14,692 nt of DNA. Source: Candidatus Eiseniibacteriota bacterium. GTDB taxonomy: Bacteria; Arandabacterota; Arandabacteria; Arandabacterales; Arandabacteraceae. The notes under the pieces are model-generated. The model searched no databases. It was not told where the DNA came from and saw nothing but the letters and a program-made list of their open reading frames with translations. Numbering within the stretch: position 1 is the stretch's first letter; every line of letters begins with the position of its first letter. The position numbers and the translations under genes are program-made. The DNA lies in contig JAUVJV010000013.1 of assembly GCA_030592245.1 (NCBI GenBank), positions 1 through 14,692 on the forward strand. Reading direction: 5' to 3'. Shown piece by piece: positions 7,158-14,010 of the stretch.

Positions 7158-7550
7158 TTGGCAAAACCGAAGGGTAGAAGACCAAAACGACGTGACAGGA
7201 AGGTGGGGGAAAACGGAGTCGCCCACATACAGGCCACCTTCAATAATACGATTGTGACCATAACTGACAGCATGGGTGGTGTCGTTGCCTGGTCGAGCGC
7301 CGGACGAGTCGGCTTCAAGGGCTCGCGGAAGAGCACGCCTTTCGCGGCATCGCTGGCGGGCGATGCCTGCGCGAAGGAAGCCATGGGGTTTGGCGTTAAG
7401 AAGATTGAAGTCCGTGTTAAGGGACCCGGTCCGGCAAGGGAAGCTGCCATTAGGTCGCTCCAGGCCGCGGGACTTGATATTACAGCTATAAGAGATGTGA
7501 CCCCTATACCGCATAATGGGTGCAGGCCACCCAAGCGAAGAAGGGTTTAA
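7158..7550 (+). CDS. rpsK: 30S ribosomal protein S11
   Basis: This is S11, a platform protein that helps shape the E-site mRNA path. The 130-residue product has a basic N-terminal arm (MAKPKGRRPKRRDRKVGENG), the core IQATFNNTIVTITDSMGG, the signature AWSSAGRVGFKGSRKSTPFA and the C-terminal TPIPHNGCRPPKRRRV. The start is TTG 7158, six bases after GGAGGTG at 7145-7151; the family N-terminus and the ribosome site agree on it. The S4 gene follows after 14 bases. Confidence 0.97.
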   Translation: MAKPKGRRPKRRDRKVGENGVAHIQATFNNTIVTITDSMGGVVAWSSAGRVGFKGSRKSTPFAASLAGDACAKEAMGFGVKKIEVRVKGPGPAREAAIRSLQAAGLDITAIRDVTPIPHNGCRPPKRRRV

Positions 7551-7564
7551 CAGGGAGGGGTTTG

Positions 7565-8185
7565 ATGGCGAGATATACTGGCTCGAAATGCAGGCTGTGC
7601 CGGAGGGAAGGTACCAAGCTCTTCCTCAAAGGTGAGCGCTGCATGAGTACGAAATGCGCGGTCGAACGGAGGCAGTACCCGCCGGGCGAGCATGGCCAGC
7701 GCCGTTCGCGGCGACCGACCGAGTACGGGCTGCAGCTCAGAGAGAAACAGAAGGTCAAGAGGATCTATGGCGTGCTGGAGAAGCCCTTCAGGCGGTACTT
7801 CGACAAGGCCTCCAGGCAAAAGGGCGTGACGGGAGAGAACCTCTTGAGGCTTCTCGAGCTTCGTCTGGACAATGTCGTGCACAGGGCAGGTATGGCCCCG
7901 TCGCGTGATACTGCCAGGCAGCTGATAACCCACAGGCATTTCACGGTCAACGGTAGGATAGTGAACGTACCTTCCTATTCGCTGAGGACCGGTGATGTCG
8001 TGGCAGCACGCGATTCGATCAAAGAGGTTGTCAAAGCTAATCTCGACAGACGGGGAAGCGATGCACTTTCCTGGCTACAGGTTTCCCCTGATCAGCTTTC
8101 GGTAACCCTGGCGGAGGTTCCAAGCAGGGAAAGCATACCCATCCCGATACAGGAGCAGCTGATAGTCGAACTGTATTCAAAGTAA
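7565..8185 (+). CDS. rpsD: 30S ribosomal protein S4, zinc-containing form
   Basis: S4 is a primary 16S rRNA-binding protein that nucleates 30S assembly; in Escherichia coli it also represses the alpha operon. The 206-residue product starts MARYTGSKCRLCRREG. Cysteines C9, C12, C26 and C31 make the zinc site of the C+ form. The S4 RNA-binding domain follows from about residue 97 (LRLDNVVHRAGMAPSRDTAR, then HRHFTVNGRIVNVPSY). I chose ATG 7565, which has AGGGAGGGG upstream, over an in-frame start at 7520 that lies inside S11. Placement between S11 and RpoA matches actinobacterial and many clostridial gene orders, whereas Bacillus keeps rpsD elsewhere. Autoregulation is possible but no mRNA pseudoknot was worked out. 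Confidence 0.96.
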   Translation: MARYTGSKCRLCRREGTKLFLKGERCMSTKCAVERRQYPPGEHGQRRSRRPTEYGLQLREKQKVKRIYGVLEKPFRRYFDKASRQKGVTGENLLRLLELRLDNVVHRAGMAPSRDTARQLITHRHFTVNGRIVNVPSYSLRTGDVVAARDSIKEVVKANLDRRGSDALSWLQVSPDQLSVTLAEVPSRESIPIPIQEQLIVELYSK

Positions 8186-8210
8186 AGGGATGGATGGATC
8201 CCAAAGCGCG

Positions 8211-8216
8211 AGGTGG
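8211..8216 (+). promoter_or_regulatory. ribosome binding site that decides the RpoA start
   Basis: AGGTGG lies 7 bases before ATG 8224. The alternative ATG at 8194 has only AAAGGGA, 3 bases away, so 8224 is preferred. Confidence 0.65.
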
Positions 8217-8223
8217 CTTCACT

Positions 8224-9240
8224 ATGAAATTTAAGAGTTTGCAGATGCCGAAAGTCGCTGAGATTGATCCCGCGACTGCTACTGAGACATATGGTGTTTT
8301 CACCGTAGAGCCTCTGGAGCGAGGGTTTGGAACCACGCTGGGGAACGCCCTGAGGAGGGTCTTGCTCGCATCGATCCAGGGGTCGGCGATCACCAATGTG
8401 AAGATAGATGGTGCCCTGCACGAGTTCTCGACCCTGCCGCATATCAGAGAGGATGTGGCAGAGATCATCATGAACTTGAAGAAACTGAAGTTTGAGTTCC
8501 TGGCCGACGACCCCCAGACCCTGACGCTGGAAGCCGACGGGCCGGGGGATGTCACCGCTGAGGGCTTCAGGGGCGGCACCGGTGTGTTGGTCCTCAATCC
8601 CGACGCTGTCGTAGCGACCCTGGATAAGGGCGCCAAGCTCAGAATCGAGATCGAGGTGGATACGGGCCGGGGTTTCGTTCTCTCGGAGATGCAGTCGCAG
8701 GCGGAGAAACCGATCGGCATGATCCCGCTCGACTCGAATTTCTCGCCGGTGAAGAGGGTCAACTTCAGGGTTGAGAACACGCGAGTCGGGCAGCGAACGG
8801 ACTATGACAAGCTGATATTGGAAATCTGGACCGATGGAAGCATCAGTCCTCAGGACAGTATCAGCTACGGTGCGAGCATCCTGAAGAACCATCTCCAGAT
8901 GTTCATCACCAAGGAAGAAGAACCCGCGGTGGAGGAAGTGGAGAAGGTGGACGATGAGTGGGTAAGGATTCACGAGATCCTCCAGAGAAGCGTGGATGAG
9001 CTCGAGCTTTCCGTGCGGTCGAGCAACTGCCTGAGAATCGCTGAGATCAAGTCCATCGGCGACCTGGTCAGGAAGACCGAATCCGACATGCTCAAGTTCA
9101 GGAACTTCGGGCGGAAGTCCTTGAAGGAGATCTCGGATATCCTGAGCAGCATGGGGCTGCACTTCGGCATGGACGTGGATTTCTACATGGATGACACCAA
9201 GGCAGAGGCTGCAGCCAAGCTCAAGGCGCAGTACAGTTAG
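8224..9240 (+). CDS. rpoA: DNA-directed RNA polymerase alpha subunit
   Basis: The alpha subunit dimer is the scaffold for RNA polymerase assembly, and its C-terminal domain binds promoter UP elements and activators. From ATG 8224 the product has 338 residues. The N-terminal domain contains FTVEPLERGFGTTLGNALRR at about 26-45 and the dimer and beta-binding regions with VNFRVENTRVGQRTDYDKL. A Glu-rich linker is at about 230-245. The C-terminal domain spans about 248-318, with LSVRSSNCLR and RNFGRKSLKEI; R265 matches the key UP-element arginine of Escherichia coli. An extra tail of roughly 20 residues follows. An in-frame ATG at 8194 would add ten residues that do not resemble the family. Confidence 0.97.
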   Translation: MKFKSLQMPKVAEIDPATATETYGVFTVEPLERGFGTTLGNALRRVLLASIQGSAITNVKIDGALHEFSTLPHIREDVAEIIMNLKKLKFEFLADDPQTLTLEADGPGDVTAEGFRGGTGVLVLNPDAVVATLDKGAKLRIEIEVDTGRGFVLSEMQSQAEKPIGMIPLDSNFSPVKRVNFRVENTRVGQRTDYDKLILEIWTDGSISPQDSISYGASILKNHLQMFITKEEEPAVEEVEKVDDEWVRIHEILQRSVDELELSVRSSNCLRIAEIKSIGDLVRKTESDMLKFRNFGRKSLKEISDILSSMGLHFGMDVDFYMDDTKAEAAAKLKAQYS

Positions 9241-9264
9241 TGGTCTTCTAGGGAAGGTATCGAG

Positions 9265-9744
9265 ATGCGACACAGGCAAAAGGGAAGGAAACTCGGAAGA
9301 ACGAAGAGCCACAGAGAGATGATGCTCAGGAACATGGTTGCGTCGCTCTTCGAGAATGAGAGCATCAGGACGACTGAAGCCAAGGCCAAGGAGGCCAGGA
9401 GACTGGCCGAGAAACTGCTTACCTGGGGCAAGCGCGGCGATCTCCATTCCAGGAGGCTCGCCCTGCGCTACATATCGGATGCCGGACTCATCAAGAAGGT
9501 GTTTGAATCGATTGCGCCCCGGTTTGAGGACAGGGCCGGTGGCTACACCAGGATCTTACGGCTCAACCAGCGCAGGGGCGATGCGGCCCCCATGGTGATA
9601 CTCGAGCTGACCGAGAAGGGCAAGGAAGTCGAGGAAGAGAAGGCTGCCCGGAAAGCCAAGAAGGACGCTAAGAAAGAGGCCAGGATCAAGGCTGAGGAAG
9701 AAGCCGCCGCAATGGACGCGCAGGCGGAAGCAGAAGGGAAATAA
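9265..9744 (+). CDS. rplQ: 50S ribosomal protein L17 with a charged C-terminal tail
   Basis: This is L17, a large-subunit protein near the exit of the peptide tunnel. The 159-residue product starts with the signature RHRQKGRKLGRTKSHREMML, and the fold ends near residue 117 (MVILELTEKG). The last 40 or so residues are almost entirely Glu, Lys, Ala and Arg and should form a charged helix. Tails of this kind occur in several lineages with L17 longer than the usual 115 to 130 residues. The start ATG 9265 has GGGAAGGT upstream. The TAA stop lies inside the base of the terminator hairpin that closes the operon. Confidence 0.96.
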   Translation: MRHRQKGRKLGRTKSHREMMLRNMVASLFENESIRTTEAKAKEARRLAEKLLTWGKRGDLHSRRLALRYISDAGLIKKVFESIAPRFEDRAGGYTRILRLNQRRGDAAPMVILELTEKGKEVEEEKAARKAKKDAKKEARIKAEEEAAAMDAQAEAEGK

Positions 9745-9801
9745 AAAGAGGGGACAGACACCTATTTCGCCAGACGGAATAGGTGTCTGTCCCCTTTTTT
9801 T
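9743..9801 (+). terminator. operon-ending hairpin of the GGGGACAGACACC palindrome family
   Basis: Bases 9749-9766 (AGGGGACAGACACCTATT) pair perfectly with 9778-9795 over 18 base pairs. Three more pairs (one of them T-G) reach inward to a 5-base loop, and A residues 9743-9747 can pair with the T-run 9797-9801. Seven T residues from 9795 follow the GC-rich stem on the plus strand, which fits a Rho-independent terminator for the ribosomal operon. The outer A-T pairs include bases of the L17 stop codon. The same core recurs near 12566-12647, so this is also one copy of a dispersed palindrome. Confidence 0.85.
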
Positions 9802-9835
9802 ATTTCCCCTTTTCTTTGCCTGAAGGACTGATGGA

Positions 9836-11212
9836 ATGCTGAACAAGAGCATAATCGCTTGCCTTGCGGAGATTGCCGGTAAGGGCAATGTACTTACCGA
9901 TGAAGAGTCACTCAAATGCTATTCCTATGACGCGACGCGCTATGCCTCCACGCCGGATGTCGTGGTAAAGCCGCGGGATACGGATGAGATTTCAAAGGTA
10001 CTCAGCCTGGCCTACGAGGAAGCCATTCCCGTTACGCCGCGGGGAGCGGGGACCGGGCTCTCCGGCGGCTCCGTGCCGATAAAGGCCGGGATCGTACTCT
10101 CCACCGAGCGAATGAACTCCACTCCCAGGATTCACAAGGAAGACCTCTATGTGGAGGCCGAGGCCGGGTTGGTCACCGAACGGCTGCAGGGGGCGGTGGA
10201 GGCCGGGGGACTTTTCTACCCGCCCGACCCCGCCAGCCAGAGCGCCTGTACCATAGGAGGCAATGTCGCCGAATGCGCTGGGGGACTGAGGGGCCTTAAG
10301 TACGGAACTACCAGGAACTATGTGCTTGGACTTGAGCTGGTAACACCCGAGGGCAAGGTCTTAAGAACGGGTGCAAGAACCGTAAAAAGCGTTGCGGGAT
10401 ATGATGTTACCCGGCTGATGGTAGGCTCCGAAGGTACCCTGGGTGTGGTAAGTTCTGCCTTCTTGAAAGTGCTCCCGCTGCCCCCCGCAAGGCGGGTGCT
10501 TTCATGCGCCTTTGACAGTCTTGGGAAGGCGTCGGAAGTCGTATCCGAGATACTGGCGCAGGGCCTTATCCCCTCGATTCTCGAGATCATGGATGAGAAG
10601 ACGGTAACAGCCGTTGAGGCCCATACCGGCGAGAAGCTCGGCCAGGGTGTGATGCTCCTGGTTGAATTTGACGGGACTAAGGCCATTTGTGATGAGGATG
10701 CGTCTAAAGCCAGGAAGATCATTGAGGGCAAGTACGGGGGAAAGGTAATGGGTGATGTCGAGGGGCCTGAGCGGGAAACCGTATGGAGGGCCAGGCGGGC
10801 GGTCCTGCCCGCGCTTACGCGTCTGTCGCCGACGGTGATACTCGAGGATGTCACGGTGCCGCGGAGCCGGCTGCCGGAGATGGCCGCGAAGATCATGAAG
10901 GTCGCCGAGAGATATGCCCTCCGGATCGCCGTATTCGGCCATGCCGGCGACGGGAACCTGCATCCTACCTTCCTTACCGATAAAAGGAAGCATGACGAGA
11001 TCAAGAGGGTGAACGCGGGCATATCCGAGATGATGCGCGCCTGCATCGACCTCGGAGGCACCATATCCGGTGAACACGGCATAGGCCTCGACAAAATGCC
11101 TTTCCTCAAGCTCGAGATCGGCAAAGCAGGCTATGACATCATGAAGCGGCTCAAGGTTTCGCTTGACCATAAGGGCATAATGAACCCGGGAAAGATGTTC
11201 TATGACGCCTGA
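9836..11212 (+). CDS. glcD: FAD-linked 2-hydroxy-acid dehydrogenase subunit, GlcD type
   Basis: The product belongs to the family of flavoproteins that oxidise glycolate, D-lactate or similar 2-hydroxy acids; the substrate cannot be told from sequence. The 458 residues show the FAD-binding PCMH-type domain with PRGAGTGLSGGSVP at 68-81 and GGNVAECAGGLRGLKYGTTR at 141-160. The C-terminal cap has GHAGDGNLHP at 368-377, SGEHGIG at 411-417 and NPGKMF at 450-455. No signal peptide or membrane span is visible, so it should be cytoplasmic or membrane-associated through its partner. ATG 9836 follows AAGGA with an 8-base gap. The iron-sulfur subunit gene overlaps its end by 11 bases, so the two proteins very likely form one enzyme. 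No GlcE gene is present. Confidence 0.93.
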   Translation: MLNKSIIACLAEIAGKGNVLTDEESLKCYSYDATRYASTPDVVVKPRDTDEISKVLSLAYEEAIPVTPRGAGTGLSGGSVPIKAGIVLSTERMNSTPRIHKEDLYVEAEAGLVTERLQGAVEAGGLFYPPDPASQSACTIGGNVAECAGGLRGLKYGTTRNYVLGLELVTPEGKVLRTGARTVKSVAGYDVTRLMVGSEGTLGVVSSAFLKVLPLPPARRVLSCAFDSLGKASEVVSEILAQGLIPSILEIMDEKTVTAVEAHTGEKLGQGVMLLVEFDGTKAICDEDASKARKIIEGKYGGKVMGDVEGPERETVWRARRAVLPALTRLSPTVILEDVTVPRSRLPEMAAKIMKVAERYALRIAVFGHAGDGNLHPTFLTDKRKHDEIKRVNAGISEMMRACIDLGGTISGEHGIGLDKMPFLKLEIGKAGYDIMKRLKVSLDHKGIMNPGKMFYDA

Positions 11213-12566
11213 TAAAGACCGGGACTCCCGAGCCTCCGCCGATGATCGAAGCCCCGGCGATGCCGGGCGCCAGCTGGACCTCTTCGGCGCCGGGGGTGAC
11301 AGGCCCCAGTACGATACGGTAATGAGCCTGGCCCCGGAGGTGGACAGGTGTCTCAAGTGCGGGCTCTGCCGCGCAGTCTGCCCGGTCTTCGCCGAGGTGC
11401 TGGATGAATCCGGCTGTGCGAGAGGCAAGATCGCCCTGATCGAAGGGCTTTCCGAGAACAGCCTTTCCCTGAGCAGCCGCTTCAGTGACAAGCTCTCAAA
11501 GTGTCTTAACTGCAAGTCCTGCATGGAGGTATGCCCGAGCGGGATAAAGGTGGATGAGCTCGTGCTTGCCGCGAGATCGGAGATCTTCCGGAAGGGAAAG
11601 TTTCCGCTCTTGAAGAAGCTGATTTTCAGGCATCTCCTGAGACGGGGGAAGCTGTTGCCTCCGGTTGGCAAGGCCGTGGCCTTCATCGAGAGGAAGATAC
11701 TGCGGGGCCTGCCACCATCCAGCCCCTACCGGTTGCTCTTGCCGATAGTGAAGATCGACAAGGACAGGGTCTTCCCCGTGTTTGCCGAGCGCACCCTGAT
11801 GGATGATCACGGGGAAATACTCAGCCCTGAAGGAAAGCCCAGGATGAGGGTCGGCTACTTCTCCGGCTGCTCGGCCAATCTCATATACACGGATATCGGA
11901 AAGGCGGTCATATCGGTGCTCCTGGGAGAGGGAATGGAGGTCGTACTCCCGCATGACCAGGGATGCTGCGGGGTGCCGGCCTATACGGCCGGCGACAGGC
12001 CGACCGGCCGGGAGCTGGCGCTTACCAACATGAAGGCATTTGAAAAATACAAGCTCGATGCCGTGGTAACGGCCTGCGCGTCAGGCGGCGTGGCGCTCAA
12101 GACGGACTATGAGAAGATCCTGGGCTTCAGGAAAAAGGCGCTTGGTGCGGATGTCTATGACATATCCGAGTTCCTGGCGAAGTTCTCCCGCCTTGAGTTT
12201 GAGGATAGACACCTCGAGAGGGTACGGGTCACCTACCACGACCCGTGCCATCTCAACAGGGGACAGGGCATAACCGAAGCGCCCCGCGAGGTCTTAAGAG
12301 CCATGCCCCACGTCGAGTTCATCGAGATGGAAGATGCCGCTCGCTGCTGCGGCGGAGGCGGCACATTCAGCCTTACGCATTACGACATCTCGAAGGAGAT
12401 CGGGAAGAAGAAGGCCAACTGCATCGCCGCAACAGGCGCTGATGTCGTGGCCACATCATGCCCGAGCTGCATGATGCAGCTGGAGGACATGCTGCGCAGG
12501 AACGGCCTGCCCCAGAAGGTAATGCACGTCATCCAACTGCTAGCCCCGTACTATGAAAAGGCATGA
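11202..12566 (+). CDS. glcF: iron-sulfur subunit of a 2-hydroxy-acid dehydrogenase, GlcF type
   Basis: This is the electron-transfer partner of the preceding flavoprotein. The 454 residues carry two 4Fe-4S motifs, C50/C53/C56/C60 and C101/C104/C107/C111, followed by two cysteine-rich CCG domains: C223 with C255-C256 and C292, and C349 with C382-C383, C420 and C423. CCG domains in heterodisulfide reductase-like proteins bind iron-sulfur clusters or carry redox cysteines. Electrons probably pass to quinone or another carrier. The first 45 or so residues are extra, acidic and likely disordered, and contain QLDLF at 24-28. The start ATG 11202 lies within glcD. ATG 11322 would give a product without this tail but has no good ribosome site. 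Confidence 0.92.
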   Translation: MTPDKDRDSRASADDRSPGDAGRQLDLFGAGGDRPQYDTVMSLAPEVDRCLKCGLCRAVCPVFAEVLDESGCARGKIALIEGLSENSLSLSSRFSDKLSKCLNCKSCMEVCPSGIKVDELVLAARSEIFRKGKFPLLKKLIFRHLLRRGKLLPPVGKAVAFIERKILRGLPPSSPYRLLLPIVKIDKDRVFPVFAERTLMDDHGEILSPEGKPRMRVGYFSGCSANLIYTDIGKAVISVLLGEGMEVVLPHDQGCCGVPAYTAGDRPTGRELALTNMKAFEKYKLDAVVTACASGGVALKTDYEKILGFRKKALGADVYDISEFLAKFSRLEFEDRHLERVRVTYHDPCHLNRGQGITEAPREVLRAMPHVEFIEMEDAARCCGGGGTFSLTHYDISKEIGKKKANCIAATGADVVATSCPSCMMQLEDMLRRNGLPQKVMHVIQLLAPYYEKA

Positions 12567-12590
12567 AAATAGGGGACAGACACCCATTTG
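12566..12590. repeat. half-unit of the palindrome family in tandem with the full copy
   Basis: These 25 bases repeat the left arm found immediately after them (12591-12615), differing at two positions: C for T at 12585 and G for C at the last base. There is no matching right arm of its own, although it could compete for pairing with 12622-12647. Its first base is the last base of the glcF stop codon. Confidence 0.85.
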
Positions 12591-12647
12591 AAAATAGGGG
12601 ACAGACACCTATTTCGCTGATCGAAATAGGTGTCTGTCCCCTATTTT
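12591..12647. terminator. 26-bp perfect palindrome between two converging genes, likely bidirectional terminator
   Basis: Bases 12591-12616 pair without mismatch with 12622-12647, leaving a 5-base loop CTGAT. The GC-rich core is flanked by AAAA on one side and TTTT on the other, so each strand reads a stem followed by T residues. It lies between the glcF stop and the stop of the minus-strand lipoprotein gene (12649), which it misses by one base. Bases 12597-12617 match 9750-9770 exactly over 21 bases, linking it to the copy after L17. Confidence 0.85.
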
Positions 12648-12648
12648 C

Positions 12649-13683
12649 CTATCTGCAGTTCTTCTTCCAGCGGCCGTGGAAGAAGCCTGAAGTATCACCC
12701 TCGGAAATGTGATAGTGGCCTTTGAACACGCCCATGACGGTGAAGGCGGCATTGACCCAGCGGCCCTCGAATATCCCGTCCGGACCGTCCTCATCCCTGA
12801 GCGGGCTCCAGGTTCCGCGGAGCAGGCCCCGGAAATTGCCCGACTCCGTGATCCACTTGCCATAGAGCACCCTGTGGCCGTCGCGAATCTCGTAGTTACC
12901 CTTCAGATAACCCATCAGGCCGCCTTCGGCGCCGATCCAGGCGCCGCGGAAGTGTCCCGACGTGTCGGAGTCAGCTATCCATCCGCCTTCGAGGAAGCCC
13001 TTGGGACAGTCGGAGGGTTTGGCCGCGGTTGCGACGATGGAGATCTTGTTGCAGGCGTCATAGATGACGAGCTCCCTATAGTCTTCAAGGGAAGCCAGGG
13101 GGATGCTGCCATTGTAGAAGGGGGTGCTGATTCTTAGGAAGCCGTCCACGGCGTCGGTCGAGGTATGAGGTGGGACAACGATCTTGAACAGGATGCCGTC
13201 GACATGGTCCTTGGTATATGAGACCCATTCCACTCCATGCGGGTCCTTGCGCGGCCGGACTATGTAGTCACCAGGGTCGAATCTGATCAGTCGCTTTACT
13301 ATCAGTACCCCGTCGTCCACTTCGACCGACCCTGACCAATCGGTAACAGGACAGTCAGATTCGGCCGTCACGTTCGAGTCACGGGTCTCCAGGTTTCCCC
13401 ACACCATCCGCAGCGCATAGTGCCTTGCCCCGGACCGGTTCATCGTGTTTCTGACCCTCGGGTCATCCTCCATCTCATCTTCGAATTCGTCGTCCCCAGC
13501 ATAGTCGGCCAGCAGGCCGGCGTCTCCGAAGCCGGGGGCTTCATCACTGGTTGTGAACCCACCATACTGAGAAAGCTCCGCCGGCTGTCCAGTACCGCTT
13601 TCGCCGGAGTCGAAAAGCTCACAGCCGGAAAGCAACACGATGCCTGCTGTGAGTAAAGCTGCCAGAAAGAGAGTAACCTTCAT
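12649..13683 (-). CDS. lipoprotein with a C-terminal MORN-like G-x-F-x-G-x-W repeat domain
   Basis: I do not recognise this as a named protein. The 344-residue product has a Lys-bearing start, a hydrophobic stretch (about residues 4-18) and the lipobox LLSG-C21, so it should be lipid-anchored outside the cytoplasmic membrane. A low-complexity acidic linker follows (59-75, mostly Asp/Glu). A middle domain of about 85-220 has no motif I know. The C-terminal part (229-339) has eight copies of G-x-[FLY]-x-G-x-[WY] at a spacing of about 15 residues, starting at 229, 243, 258, 271 (its first Gly replaced), 286, 303, 318 and 333. This resembles MORN repeats, which form beta-hairpin strips. Cysteines C226 and C343 bracket the repeats and could form a disulfide. 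AGGAGGT (13691-13697, minus strand) lies 7 bases before the ATG. It is transcribed toward glcF. Confidence 0.85.
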   Translation of the reverse strand: MKVTLFLAALLTAGIVLLSGCELFDSGESGTGQPAELSQYGGFTTSDEAPGFGDAGLLADYAGDDEFEDEMEDDPRVRNTMNRSGARHYALRMVWGNLETRDSNVTAESDCPVTDWSGSVEVDDGVLIVKRLIRFDPGDYIVRPRKDPHGVEWVSYTKDHVDGILFKIVVPPHTSTDAVDGFLRISTPFYNGSIPLASLEDYRELVIYDACNKISIVATAAKPSDCPKGFLEGGWIADSDTSGHFRGAWIGAEGGLMGYLKGNYEIRDGHRVLYGKWITESGNFRGLLRGTWSPLRDEDGPDGIFEGRWVNAAFTVMGVFKGHYHISEGDTSGFFHGRWKKNCR

Positions 13684-13789
13684 CGCCGCAACCTCCTGTT
13701 GGCTTGGGAGTCAGAACTTCGTCCTCTCATATGCTTTGACACAGGTGGGTTTAGGATGATCGACAGAAGGATCTGCATACAAAAGAAAA

Positions 13790-13874
13790 GGGCGAGTCCT
13801 AAAGGAAGTAGGGCATTAAGGTGTGGAAGCAGAGCTGCGAGTTCCTCGCCCGTCACGCTCCTCAGGACTCACCC
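13790..13874. repeat. inverted-repeat region with competing pairings, possible leader RNA structure
   Basis: GGGCGAGTCCT (13790-13800) can pair with AGGACTCACCC (13864-13874) with one mismatch across 63 bases. The same first seven bases can instead pair with CTCGCCC (13845-13851), and GCGAG (13837-13841) can pair with CTCGC (13845-13849) around a TTC loop. On the minus strand the CTCGCCC complementary to 13790-13796 is followed at once by TTTTCTTTT, a terminator-like ending, 107 bases before the lipoprotein start. The pairings exclude each other, as in an attenuator, but function is inferred only. Confidence 0.35.
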
Positions 13875-13946
13875 ATAACTATGATAATCGATGGGTCTCT
13901 TGCACGCAAGCTAAAAATCAAGGAAATGTGAAAAAGAGGCAAAATT

Positions 13947-14010
13947 GGCAATCCTGGGGTCACCTATTGGAAGGCACCTGCCAGGAGCGCATATGACCCC
14001 TGGGATTGCC
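13947..14010. repeat. imperfect inverted repeat resembling back-to-back IS3-type ends
   Basis: GGCAATCCTGGGGTCA (13947-13962) is the inverse of TGACCCCTGGGATTGCC (13994-14010) apart from a small bulge. IS3-family elements commonly end in TGA...TCA. Read that way, a right end at 13962 and a left end at 13994 sit 31 bases apart, with the transposase start 47 bases inside the left end. A plain hairpin is the alternative reading. Confidence 0.45.

Noticed and set aside
8194..8223. Ten-residue longer RpoA from ATG 8194.
   Set aside because: The ribosome site is poor and the residues are not family-like; ATG 8224 has AGGTGG at the right distance.
10502..11686. A 394-codon minus-strand frame opposite glcD and glcF.
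   Set aside because: It is antisense to two clear enzyme genes and shows no motif of its own.
13736..13741. TTGACA hexamer as a plus-strand promoter -35 box.
   Set aside because: No -10-like hexamer lies 16 to 18 bases downstream, and no plus-strand gene follows within 250 bases.
13815..13855. T-box leader for the trpS/tryptophanase genes (AAGGTGTGGAAGC compared with the AGGGTGG-ACCGCG motif).
   Set aside because: Too many mismatches, no matching specifier stem was found, and an IS scar now separates it from the trpS remnant.
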